Below are positions 1 to 7,205 of a DNA stretch of 64,000 bases, in pieces. The position numbers and the translations under genes are program-made. Each line of letters opens with the position of its first letter. The stretch's first letter is position 1. The notes below the pieces were generated by a model. It was not told where the DNA came from. It saw only the letters and a program-made list of their open reading frames with translations, and did not search any database. Source of the DNA: Streptomyces sp. NBC_01217 (GTDB taxonomy: Bacteria; Actinomycetota; Actinomycetes; Streptomycetales; Streptomycetaceae). The stretch is from positions 6,571,001-6,635,000 of the forward strand of contig NZ_CP108538.1 of NCBI RefSeq assembly GCF_035994185.1. Reading direction: 5' to 3'.

Positions 1-1
1 C

Positions 2-442
2 AAGCGCGTCGAGTCCTGGGTCGACGAGGCCACGCAGGCCGGCGCCCAGCTGCTCACCGGCGGCAAGCGGGACGGCGCCACGTACGCGCCGACCGTGCTC
101 ACGGAGCTCCCCGACGGCGTCACCCTCGCCACCGAGGAGGTCTTCGGACCGGTGCTGACCGTGCAGAAGGTGGACGGCGAGGCCGAGGCGTTCGAGGCCG
201 TCAACTCCTCCAAGTACGGCTTGCAGGCAGGCGTGTTCACCCACGACCTGCAGACCGCCTTCCGCGCCCACCGTGCCCTGGAGGTCGGTGGCGTGATCAT
301 CGGCGACGTTCCGTCCTACCGCGCGGACCAGATGCCCTACGGCGGCGCCAAGCAGTCCGGCGTCGGCCGCGAGGGCGTCACCTACGCCATGGACGACTAC
401 ACCTACGAGCGCGTGCTGGTCCTCACCGGCCTCGCCCTGTAG
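2..442 (+). CDS. Aldehyde dehydrogenase family protein, C-terminal part (5' end outside window)
   Basis: NAD(P)-dependent oxidation of an aldehyde to its acid; the substrate cannot be read from this part. The frame is open from base 2 to the TAG at 440-442 and gives about 146 residues. They show the conserved ALDH C-terminal landmarks: EEVFGPVL, in the family's EEIFGPV position, and GGAKQSGVGREG, matching the PFGGxKxSGxGRE signature of the oligomerisation/NAD region. The catalytic Cys and Glu lie upstream of the window, so activity cannot be judged. Two hairpins follow the stop. The family is secure; the subfamily is not. Confidence 0.9.
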   Translation, partial: KRVESWVDEATQAGAQLLTGGKRDGATYAPTVLTELPDGVTLATEEVFGPVLTVQKVDGEAEAFEAVNSSKYGLQAGVFTHDLQTAFRAHRALEVGGVIIGDVPSYRADQMPYGGAKQSGVGREGVTYAMDDYTYERVLVLTGLAL

Positions 443-480
443 GTCCGCTGACAGGATCGGAACCGACCGATCCGACAGTC

Positions 481-558
481 GCCGCCTGCAATCCGCCTGG
501 ACAGCACGACAGCAGGCGGCAGAGACGGCCGCAGCCCACTGTGCGGGGGCTGCGGCCG
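481..558. terminator. Two tandem hairpins after the aldehyde dehydrogenase
   Basis: GCCGCCTGC (481-489) pairs perfectly with GCAGGCGGC (512-520). CGGCCGCAGCCC (526-537) pairs perfectly with GGGCTGCGGCCG (547-558) over a 9-nt loop. GC-rich stems without a long U tract are usual for Streptomyces terminators. They lie between genes that converge. Confidence 0.6.
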
Positions 559-599
559 CCGCGTTTCCACCAACCTGGAGACCAGCCGGTGGTGCGGCG

Positions 600-723
600 G
601 CGTTGCGGGCGAGGCGCCTGAGTTCGTGGACGGTGAGGATGACCTCCTGGTCGGGGGCCGCCTCCTTGATGTCGTACGCGAGCTTCAGGGCCTTCTCCAG
701 CTCGGGCCGGGTTCTTGGCGTGA
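600..723 (-). pseudogene. Remnant of a Tn3-type serine recombinase (resolvase)
   Basis: Read on the minus strand from about 717, one frame gives the coding-looking stretch RPELEKALKLAYDIKEAA, then PDQEVILTVHELRRLARNA. Nearly every codon ends in G or C, as in real genes here. This resembles the middle of the catalytic domain of the resolvases that accompany actinobacterial Tn3-family transposons (pattern RPELxxAL..AYDIK..APDQ.VILTVHE.KRLARNA). The catalytic-serine N-terminus and the DNA-binding C-terminus are both missing, and after NAAA the frame runs into GC-rich sequence with no family resemblance. It ends next to the stop of the flavin monooxygenase. The match is from memory of the family and needs a BLASTX. 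Confidence 0.55.
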
Positions 724-724
724 G

Positions 725-1858
725 TCACGAATCCTGCTCGGCTCCGGTCATCAGGGCGAGCAGGCTGTGGGGGGCCTCATCGTCGATCATGATCGTGTAG
801 AAGCCGTCATCGTCAGCTTCTACGGCGGCTGCGCGGGCGAACATGCTCCGTTCGTGCTCGGCGAGCGCGGCCTCCACATCGTCAGGGTGTTCGGCGAGGA
901 CCTGGCCGAGCTCGGCGCCGTCCTGCATGGCCAGGTTGGCACCTTCGCCGTTCGGCGCCCTGAGGTGGGCGGCATCGCCGAGCAGGGTCACCCCCGGCAC
1001 GCGGTCCCAGCGGTGTCCGGCCGGCAGCGTGAAGATGGAGCGCAGGACCGGCGGGGTGTCGCTGTCGGTGATCAGAGCGGTGAGCTCAGGGGTCCAGCCG
1101 TCGAACTCCTTCACGACCCGTGCGGTCAGGGCCGCGGCATCGGTGGTGTCGAGGCCGGCGAACCAGTCCTGGGGCTTCCTCAGCTGCGCGTAGGTGTGCA
1201 GAGTTCCGCCACCCTCCCGATGGGCCAGCAGTCCCCTGCCCGGCGCGAGCGCGAACAGCGATCCGGCCCCGACCGCCTCCGCGGAGGCGGGGTGGCGGGT
1301 GCCGCCGTCGAACAGGAACGTCTCCACACTGCAGACACCGAAGTACTCGGGAGCGGCCTCGGAGAGCAGCGGGCGAACCCGCGACCACGCGCCGTCGGCG
1401 CCGATGAGCAGGCTCGCGACGGTGGTGGCGCCGTCAGCGAAGCTCACCTCATGGCGGCCCCCGCCGAGGGCCCGCACCCCGGTGACCTTGTGCCCCCAGC
1501 GGACAGTGCCGGCGGGCAGTGAGCCGAGCAGCAGCTGCCGCAGCGCGCCGCGCGGCACCTCGGGGCGCCCGCCGGTGCCGTCGTCGGGCAGGTCGAGCAG
1601 CACGTTCCCCGCCCGGTCCAGGACCCGGTACGCCTCGCGGCCGGGCAGGATCAGCTTGCGGAACTCCTCGATCAGGCCGGCCGCCGCCAGGGCCGCCTGC
1701 CCGTTGTAAGGGTGGATGTCGAGCAGGCCGCCCTGGTGGCGGGCGTCCGGCGAGGGCTCCGCCTCGTAGACCGTGGCCGGGATGCCGTGCACGTGCAGCA
1801 CGCGGGCCAGCGTCAGACCGCCCAGACCGGCTCCGATGATCGTGACCGGTGTCGCCAT
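725..1858 (-). CDS. TetX-like FAD-dependent monooxygenase
   Basis: Predicted class A flavoprotein hydroxylase, 377 residues. The N-terminus has the Rossmann motif GAGLGGLTLARVLHVHG and an FAD-ribose acid in VYEAE. GADGAWSRVR matches the middle FAD motif and GDAAHLRAPNGEGANLA the GD motif near the C-terminus. Several stretches follow the TetX pattern more closely than generic hydroxylases: GGLLDIHPYNGQAAL after the first strand, GALRQLLLGSL, and GTLHTYAQL, whose His matches the TetX substrate-contact region as I recall it. ATG at 1858 was chosen because it directly precedes the Rossmann strand; an upstream in-frame start would add 13 unlikely residues. It is divergent from a TetR regulator with two operators between them. 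The substrate is unknown; tetracycline-type compounds are only one possibility. Confidence 0.85.
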   Translation of the reverse strand: MATPVTIIGAGLGGLTLARVLHVHGIPATVYEAEPSPDARHQGGLLDIHPYNGQAALAAAGLIEEFRKLILPGREAYRVLDRAGNVLLDLPDDGTGGRPEVPRGALRQLLLGSLPAGTVRWGHKVTGVRALGGGRHEVSFADGATTVASLLIGADGAWSRVRPLLSEAAPEYFGVCSVETFLFDGGTRHPASAEAVGAGSLFALAPGRGLLAHREGGGTLHTYAQLRKPQDWFAGLDTTDAAALTARVVKEFDGWTPELTALITDSDTPPVLRSIFTLPAGHRWDRVPGVTLLGDAAHLRAPNGEGANLAMQDGAELGQVLAEHPDDVEAALAEHERSMFARAAAVEADDDGFYTIMIDDEAPHSLLALMTGAEQDS

Positions 1859-1896
1859 GGTTTTCTCCCAAGCTTGCGGGTGCCGTGACGCCCCCA

Positions 1897-1946
1897 TTGG
1901 ATCGCCACTCCAATCACGCTAACACGATGTTGGATCGACGCTCCAT
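1897..1946. promoter_or_regulatory. Duplicated TetR-type operator between monooxygenase and tetR
   Basis: Two near-identical 17-bp boxes occur in the divergent intergenic region. TTGGATCGCCACTCCAA (1897-1913) is a palindrome with arms TTGGA/TCCAA. TTGGATCGACGCTCCAT (1930-1946) has arms TGGA/TCCA. Their centres are 33 bp apart, close to three helical turns, which would place two bound dimers on the same face. The right-hand box lies 20 bp before the tetR start. They are the obvious candidates for autoregulation and repression of the monooxygenase. Confidence 0.75.
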
Positions 1947-1965
1947 CCATGGGACACTGGGGACC

Positions 1966-2652
1966 ATGGTGAGGAAAACAGCGAAGGGATCCGCGCGGGC
2001 CCCACGGCGCACGACCAGCCTGTCGAGGGAGCTGATCATCGAGACCGCGATCGAGCTCCTGGACAGCGGCGGCGAGAAGGCTCTGACGCTGCGCGCGCTC
2101 ACCGTGCGCCTGAGTACCGGCTACGGAGCGATCTACCACCACGTCGCGGACAAGAGCGATCTACTCGCGACGGCCACCGACGGCGTCATCGCTGGCGTGC
2201 TGTCCGGCGCGGTCACCGATGCGGATCCGCGCACTGCTCTGCGCCGCCTCGCCCTGGGCCTGTTCGATGCGATCGACGCCCATCCCTGGGTCGGGGCAGA
2301 ACTCTCCCGCCAACCGTGGCGGCCCGCGCTGCTGGACTTCTACGAGAGCATCGGCCGCTTGCTGGACGCCCTCGACGTACCCGAAAAAGCGCGCTTCGAC
2401 GCGGCCGGGACGCTCGTGAACTACGTCCTCGGCGTCGCCGCGCAGAACGCCGCGAACGCACGGCTCCGCGCCGACAGCGACACGGACCGAGAGGCCTTCC
2501 TGGAAAACGCCGCCGCGCAATGGGCGCAGATCGACCCCGGCCGGTACCCGTTCGTACACGCGGCGGCGACGCAGCTGCGTGAGCACGACGAGCGCGAACA
2601 ATTCCTCGTCGGAGTCGACATCTTTCTGGCCGGTATCTCGGCCCTGCGCTAG
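1966..2652 (+). CDS. TetR family transcriptional regulator
   Basis: 228 residues. Residues about 20-70 form the TetR DNA-binding domain, ending in the recognition region LTLRALTVRLSTGYGAIYHH (GYGAIYHHV for the usual G..LY.HF). The rest is the variable ligand-binding/dimer domain, with a tryptophan-rich patch near WVGAELSRQPWRPALL that resembles the TetR C-terminal class of tetracycline-type repressors. The ATG at 1966 follows GGGGA. It is transcribed divergently from the TetX-like monooxygenase, 107 bp apart, so it probably represses that gene and itself through the paired palindromes. The ligand is unknown. Confidence 0.9.
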   Translation: MVRKTAKGSARAPRRTTSLSRELIIETAIELLDSGGEKALTLRALTVRLSTGYGAIYHHVADKSDLLATATDGVIAGVLSGAVTDADPRTALRRLALGLFDAIDAHPWVGAELSRQPWRPALLDFYESIGRLLDALDVPEKARFDAAGTLVNYVLGVAAQNAANARLRADSDTDREAFLENAAAQWAQIDPGRYPFVHAAATQLREHDEREQFLVGVDIFLAGISALR

Positions 2653-2789
2653 AGAACCACAGCGACCGCTGCCCTCGCGGCGCGCCGGCCACCGAACAAG
2701 CACAACCAGAACCGGCCCGCCGCCAACAGGTAGCGGCACAGGAAGTTGATGTGCCGGTCCTTGAACGGAGAGAGACGGGCAGTGCTGTA
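2649..2789 (-). pseudogene. Possible remnant of a Tn3-family transposase C-terminus
   Basis: On the minus strand, from 2789, one frame reads [21 protein letters not shown] and continues to a TAG at 2651-2649. The pattern LSP(Y/F)...HIN..G(R/D)Y is typical of the last 40-60 residues of Tn3-family TnpA proteins. Here the Gly is Cys and the sequence then drifts, so it would be a decayed end piece. The 3' part overlaps the tetR stop region. Together with the resolvase-like fragment near 600-723 it brackets the monooxygenase/tetR pair. The evidence is one motif only. Confidence 0.4.
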
Positions 2790-2958
2790 CGTCGTCGACG
2801 ACCTGCTGCCGCAACCCGCATGGCCCAGTGACCATCAGCCGCGCGTCGACGGGTTCCTCGTGCAACTGCCCGAGCACACCAACTTGCCCGGGACGGGCGC
2901 GACATGGGCATCAGGGCATCTCGTCGGTGCCCGTATCCGACGGTCTATCGTGGGCGGC

Positions 2959-3891
2959 ATGGCCACTGATCTGATTCGTATCGTGTCCCGCGACTCGCCC
3001 ATGGCACTCGCCCAGGTGGAGCGCGTCCGCACCGAACTGGCCGCGCTCCACCCCGGTATCCGCACCGAGGTCGTCCCCGTCAAGACGACCGGCGACAAGT
3101 GGATGGGCGACCTCAGCGCGGTCGAAGGCAAGGGCGCGTTCACCAAGGAAGTCGACCAGGCGCTCCTCGCCGGTGAGGCCGACGTCGCGGTGCACTGCGT
3201 GAAGGACGTCCCCGCCGACCGGCCCCTGCCCGCCGGCACGACGTTCGCGGCATTCCTCAAGCGCGACGACATCCGCGACGCCCTCATCCACCCGGCCGGA
3301 CTCCGCCTCGACGACCTCCGGCCCGGCACCCGGATCGGCACCTCGTCCGTACGGCGCATCGCCCAGCTGGCCGCCTCACACCCGCACCTGGTCTGCGTAC
3401 CGATGCGCGGCAACGCGAACCGGCGCCTGGACAAGCTCGCCGCAGGGGAGGCCGACGCCCTCCTCCTGGCCGTCTCCGGTCTCGAACGCATTGGCCGCAC
3501 CGACGTGATCACAGAGGCTCTCTCGCCCGAGGTGATGTGCCCGCCGATCGGCGCCGGGGTGCTGGCCCTCCAGTGCCGCGAAGGCGACACCGACCTCATC
3601 GACCTCGTGAGCGCACTCGGCGACCCCGCCACCTACCGCGAGACGACGGCCGAGCGCATGTTCCTCCACGTCCTGCAAGGCCACTGCAACTCACCGATCG
3701 CCGGATACGCCCAGGTGGAAGGTGACAGCGAACTCTCGCTGCGGGCCAAGGTCTTCACGCCCGACGGGAAGACGGTGCTGAACGCGCACGAATGGGCCGG
3801 GCGCCTCGACCCGGCCACTCTCGGCACCTCCGTCGCCGTCGCCCTCCTGCGCCAGGGTGCGCGCGAACTGATCGACGGGATCGCCCACTGA
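2959..3891 (+). CDS. hemC: Hydroxymethylbilane synthase (porphobilinogen deaminase), stand-alone copy
   Basis: Polymerises four porphobilinogens to hydroxymethylbilane in tetrapyrrole synthesis, in the cytosol. 310 residues, the family's usual length. Landmarks: HCVKDVP, with the catalytic Asp of the (S/C)xKDxP motif; TSSVRR, with the substrate-binding arginines; and [13 protein letters not shown], whose Cys carries the dipyrromethane cofactor. The ATG at 2959 directly precedes the first strand, with GGGCGG just upstream; the open frame extends further but without coding character. It is not beside hemA, hemB or hemD, so it is probably a second copy in addition to the main haem cluster. The motifs indicate an active enzyme. 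Confidence 0.92.
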   Translation: MATDLIRIVSRDSPMALAQVERVRTELAALHPGIRTEVVPVKTTGDKWMGDLSAVEGKGAFTKEVDQALLAGEADVAVHCVKDVPADRPLPAGTTFAAFLKRDDIRDALIHPAGLRLDDLRPGTRIGTSSVRRIAQLAASHPHLVCVPMRGNANRRLDKLAAGEADALLLAVSGLERIGRTDVITEALSPEVMCPPIGAGVLALQCREGDTDLIDLVSALGDPATYRETTAERMFLHVLQGHCNSPIAGYAQVEGDSELSLRAKVFTPDGKTVLNAHEWAGRLDPATLGTSVAVALLRQGARELIDGIAH

Positions 3892-4280
3892 GCCGGCAAT
3901 GCGAGGGCTCACCCCGGCCGGCAGCCCACAGTCGCATGCGGTGTACGGCTCACCGCCGCTGGTCCGGGCCGGCGGGGGCTTCGGACATGAGGCCGGACAC
4001 CAGCCGAGCGCCATGATCCGGTCATCCCAAATCCGGAGCCCCGGCGCCGAGTCCGCGGCCGTTCCCGCTTCCCTGCCACGGCCGGACCGCCGTGTCACCG
4101 CGGGGCTGGCCAGTGGAGTGGCTGCGGACCCGATCGGCGTCCGGGGGATGGTGGGAGTGCCGGTAATCGGGTACATCAGGACAAGTAGCACCGGTTGGTA
4201 CGGCTCGGCAGGCGCCCCTGCGCGCTCCGGGCGGACCGGCCGCGTCCGCCCACCCCACAAAGCGGCGAGGTGAGCTCCTC
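3892..4280. other. Intergenic region hemC / acyl-CoA dehydrogenase, no gene recognised
   Basis: 389 bp. A weak hairpin TGAGCC...GGCTCA (3889-3911) overlaps the hemC stop. Open frames exist on both strands, but their products resemble no family and are typical of GC-rich non-coding DNA. The promoter of the downstream gene must lie here; I could not define good -35/-10 boxes. Confidence 0.5.
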
Positions 4281-6227
4281 ATGTCCGCACCATCCGCTCC
4301 CAAGAACACGCCCAAGGTCACCGAGCGCGAAGCGCGCCAAGTGGCGGAGGCCGCGCGTGAACAGGACTGGCACAAGCCCAGTTTCGCCAAGGAACTCTTC
4401 CTCGGGCGCTTCCGTCTCGACCTGATCCATCCGCATCCGATGCCGGCCGCGGACGACGTCCGCCGCGGCGAGGCGTTCCTCGCCCGGCTGCGCGACTTCT
4501 GCGAGACCAGGATCGACAGCGCCCTGATCGAGCGTGAGGCGAGGATTCCCGACGAGGTGATCAACGGCCTCAAGGAACTCGGCGCGCTCGGGATGAAGAT
4601 CGACCCGAAGTACGGCGGCCTGGGCCTGACCCAGGTCTACTACAACAAGGCCCTCTCCCTGGTCGGCTCCGCCAGCCCCGCGATCGGTGCGCTGCTCTCC
4701 GCCCACCAGTCCATCGGCGTACCGCAGCCGCTGAAGCTCTTCGGTAGCCAGGAGCAGAAGGAAGCCTTCCTGCCCCGGCTGGCCAGTACCGACATCTCGG
4801 CGTTCCTCCTCACCGAACCGGACGTCGGCTCCGACCCGGCCCGGCTCGCCACCTCGGCCGTTCCGGACGGACCGGACTATGTCCTGGACGGTGTGAAGCT
4901 GTGGACGACCAACGGCGTCGTCGCCGATCTGCTCGTCGTGATGGCCCGTGTCCCGAAGTCGGACGGTCACAAGGGCGGCATCACGGCCTTCGTCGTAGAG
5001 GCGGACTCCCCGGGCATCACCGTCGAGAACCGCAACGCCTTCATGGGCCTGCGCGGCCTGGAGAACGGCGTCACCCGCTTCCACCGGGTCCGGGTCCCGG
5101 CGGCCAACCGCATCGGCCCCGAGGGCGCAGGGCTCAAGATCGCCCTCACCACGCTCAACACGGGACGGCTCTCCCTGCCCGCCATGTGCGTCGGTGCCGG
5201 GAAGTGGTGTCTGAAGATCGCCCGCGAGTGGTCGGCGGTCCGCGAGCAGTGGGGCAGGCCGGTCGCCCGGCACGAGGCCGTCGGCGCCAAGATCTCCTTC
5301 ATCGCCGCGACCACCTTCGCGCTCGAAGCGGTCGTCGACCTCTCCTCCCAGATGGCCGACGAGAACCGCAACGACATCCGGATCGAAGCGGCCCTCGCCA
5401 AGCTGTACGGCTCCGAGATGGCCTGTCTGATGGCCGACGAACTGGTCCAGATCCGGGGCGGCCGAGGCTTCGAGACCGCGGCCTCCCTCGCCGCCCGCGG
5501 CGAACGGGCCGTCCCCGCCGAACAGCTCCTGCGCGATCTGCGGATCAACCGGATCTTCGAGGGCTCCACCGAGATCATGCATCTGCTGATCGCCCGTGAG
5601 GCCGTCGACGCCCATCTGAAGGTCGCGGGCGACATCATCGACCCCGACAAGCCCCTCTCCGCCAAGGCGAAAGCGGGCGCGAACGCGGCAGGCTTCTACG
5701 CCCGCTGGCTGCCGGGGCTCGTCGCGGGGCCGGGCCAGCTCCCGCGTACGTACGGGGAGTTCAACCCGCCCGGACACCCGGACCTGTCCACCCACCTGCG
5801 CTACGTCGAACGCTCCGCCCGTAAGCTCGCGCGCTCCACCTTCTACGCCATGTCGCGCTGGCAGGGCCGGATGGAGACCAAGCAGGGTTTCCTCGGCAGG
5901 ATCGTCGACATCGGTGCGGAACTCTTCGCGATGAGCGCCGCATGCGTCCGCGCCGAACTGCTGCGCTCCTCCGACGACCACGGCCGCGAGGCCTACCGGC
6001 TCGCCGACACCTTCTGCCGCCAGTCCCGCATCCGCGTCGAGGAACTCTTCACCCGGCTCTGGTCCAACACCGACGACCTGGACCGGCGCGTGGTCGACGG
6101 CGTCCTGTCCGGTGAGTACACCTGGCTGGAGGAAGGCATCGTCGACCCGAGCGGCGAAGGCCCGTGGATCGCCGATGCCACCCCCGGACCGTCCGTCCGG
6201 GACAACGTCCACCGGCCCATTCGCTGA
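4281..6227 (+). CDS. Acyl-CoA dehydrogenase with C-terminal extension
   Basis: FAD-dependent alpha,beta-dehydrogenation of acyl-CoA, probably in fatty-acid beta-oxidation. 648 residues against about 380-400 for a minimal ACAD. The ACAD core spans about residues 60-460: the FAD/substrate region FLLTEPDVGSDPARLATSA with the W-containing strand that follows, then RGGRGFE, then RIFEGSTEIMHLLIAREAV near residue 430, which carries the catalytic-Glu-type (F/Y)EG(S/T)xEI motif. About 190 extra residues follow, largely helical, as in the long FadE-type ACADs. The start is supported by GAGGTGAG upstream. A perfect 16-bp hairpin follows, so it is probably monocistronic. Chain-length preference cannot be read. 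Confidence 0.9.
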   Translation: MSAPSAPKNTPKVTEREARQVAEAAREQDWHKPSFAKELFLGRFRLDLIHPHPMPAADDVRRGEAFLARLRDFCETRIDSALIEREARIPDEVINGLKELGALGMKIDPKYGGLGLTQVYYNKALSLVGSASPAIGALLSAHQSIGVPQPLKLFGSQEQKEAFLPRLASTDISAFLLTEPDVGSDPARLATSAVPDGPDYVLDGVKLWTTNGVVADLLVVMARVPKSDGHKGGITAFVVEADSPGITVENRNAFMGLRGLENGVTRFHRVRVPAANRIGPEGAGLKIALTTLNTGRLSLPAMCVGAGKWCLKIAREWSAVREQWGRPVARHEAVGAKISFIAATTFALEAVVDLSSQMADENRNDIRIEAALAKLYGSEMACLMADELVQIRGGRGFETAASLAARGERAVPAEQLLRDLRINRIFEGSTEIMHLLIAREAVDAHLKVAGDIIDPDKPLSAKAKAGANAAGFYARWLPGLVAGPGQLPRTYGEFNPPGHPDLSTHLRYVERSARKLARSTFYAMSRWQGRMETKQGFLGRIVDIGAELFAMSAACVRAELLRSSDDHGREAYRLADTFCRQSRIRVEELFTRLWSNTDDLDRRVVDGVLSGEYTWLEEGIVDPSGEGPWIADATPGPSVRDNVHRPIR

Positions 6228-6261
6228 GCCGTGGACCACCGGGCGGGCGCACGTCCGCTCA

Positions 6262-6322
6262 CCGGCCGTACCCCGCCCGGCCCGGCGGGGTACGGCCGGA
6301 TGACGGCCCCTGACCGTCATCC
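6262..6322. terminator. Strong terminator hairpin plus second overlapping hairpin
   Basis: CCGGCCGTACCCCGCC (6262-6277) pairs perfectly with 6284-6299 over a 6-nt loop. A second perfect 9-bp stem, GGATGACGG (6298-6306) with CCGTCATCC (6314-6322), starts before the first ends, so the two structures compete for two bases. A third short stem, GGAGGTC...GACCTCC, lies about 25 bases further on. This most likely ends the acyl-CoA dehydrogenase transcript. Confidence 0.7.
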
Positions 6323-6485
6323 ACCTCCCCGGCTCCAACGGCTGGAGGTCTGCGCGGCGGACCTCCGGCGGACGGGCATCACGTTCGACGACCCCGGCTG
6401 CGTACGAAAGACGTTCCCCGGGTTGCACGAGGTCTTCGCCGAGTTCACGGGACTCACGAACCGTCAGGGTTCGCGGGCCCGTTAG
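6300..6485 (+). CDS. Possible small ORF or gene remnant, unknown function
   Basis: 61 codons in the gap before the zinc-ribbon membrane gene. From about codon 10 most codons end in G or C, which is coding-like, and the product contains GITFDDPGCVRKTFPGLHEV. No ribosome-binding site precedes the ATG, and the first codons lie in a terminator hairpin. I recognise no family. It could be a real small gene, a 3' remnant, or chance. Confidence 0.25.
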   Translation: MTAPDRHPPPRLQRLEVCAADLRRTGITFDDPGCVRKTFPGLHEVFAEFTGLTNRQGSRAR

Positions 6486-6519
6486 GGTTTCCGGGCCCAT
6501 GCCGTCCCCGGGAGCCCTC

Positions 6520-7149
6520 ATGTCCATGCCGCCCCACCAGCTGCCACCCTCCTACGGAACCGTCGCGTCGTGCCGGATCTGCGGTGCGATACCCGCGGTC
6601 CACGCCGTGGTGCGCGGACACCGCGGGCTCGTCGTCACCCTGCGCTTCCTCACCGAGGAGGGCGCCTTCTGCCGCACCTGCGGAACCGCCACATACCGCA
6701 GGATGACCTCGGACACCCTCTGGCAGGGCTGGTGGGGTCTGCTGTCGGTGTTCGCCGCGCCGGTCACGATGGCGATGAACATCAAGGCCCGATCCCGGAT
6801 CCGCGCCCTGCCCCACCCGGTCGGCCATCTGCGGCCCCAACTCGCCCCGGGCCGCCGGGTTCTGGCCCGGCCGCCCGCGCTCGTCATCATGACCGCACTC
6901 GCGCTGGCCCTCGGTGCCGTCGTCGTACCGGAACTGATCCCGCACACCCGGCCCACGTTCACCGCCGGTGACTGCATCCGCAATCACGCGAAATGGCCCG
7001 AGCAGGACCTCGAAGAGGTCGGCTGCAGTTCGCCCGGGGCCGAGTACTGGATCTCCGACTCGGAAAAGTGCTGGGGCAGGGACTGGCTGCTGCATCTGGA
7101 ATACAGCGCACAGAACAAGACCCTGTGCGCCCACCCCATGTCGAAATGA
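6520..7149 (+). CDS. Zinc-ribbon membrane protein, unknown function
   Basis: 209 residues from the chosen start. The N-terminal half has two cysteine knuckles, CRIC and CRTC, 24 residues apart, likely a zinc ribbon. It is followed by the Trp-rich LWQGWWGLLSVFAAP and a membrane segment about ALVIMTALALALGAVVV. The outer part has four more cysteines (DCIRN, GCSS, KCW, LCAHP), suggesting disulfides outside the cell. An ATG 21 nt upstream is in frame, but 6520 is preceded by GGGAG at proper spacing. A TAGGGT box at 6483-6488 could be its -10. It sits just before dxr, 56 bp apart. I do not recognise a characterised homologue. Confidence 0.75.
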   Translation: MSMPPHQLPPSYGTVASCRICGAIPAVHAVVRGHRGLVVTLRFLTEEGAFCRTCGTATYRRMTSDTLWQGWWGLLSVFAAPVTMAMNIKARSRIRALPHPVGHLRPQLAPGRRVLARPPALVIMTALALALGAVVVPELIPHTRPTFTAGDCIRNHAKWPEQDLEEVGCSSPGAEYWISDSEKCWGRDWLLHLEYSAQNKTLCAHPMSK

Positions 7150-7205
7150 CCGCCCGCGGGGACGCACTGTCCAAGTGCACAGCCGATGCGGCAACAATGG
7201 GGGGC

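Noticed and set aside
2746..2958. Upstream extension of hemC (open from about 2746)
   Set aside because: The extra 71 residues lack coding bias and family similarity, and overlap a minus-strand transposase-like fragment; the ATG at 2959 matches the normal N-terminus.
4176..6527. 783-codon minus-strand open frame opposite the acyl-CoA dehydrogenase
   Set aside because: Antisense shadow; the plus strand carries complete ACAD motifs.
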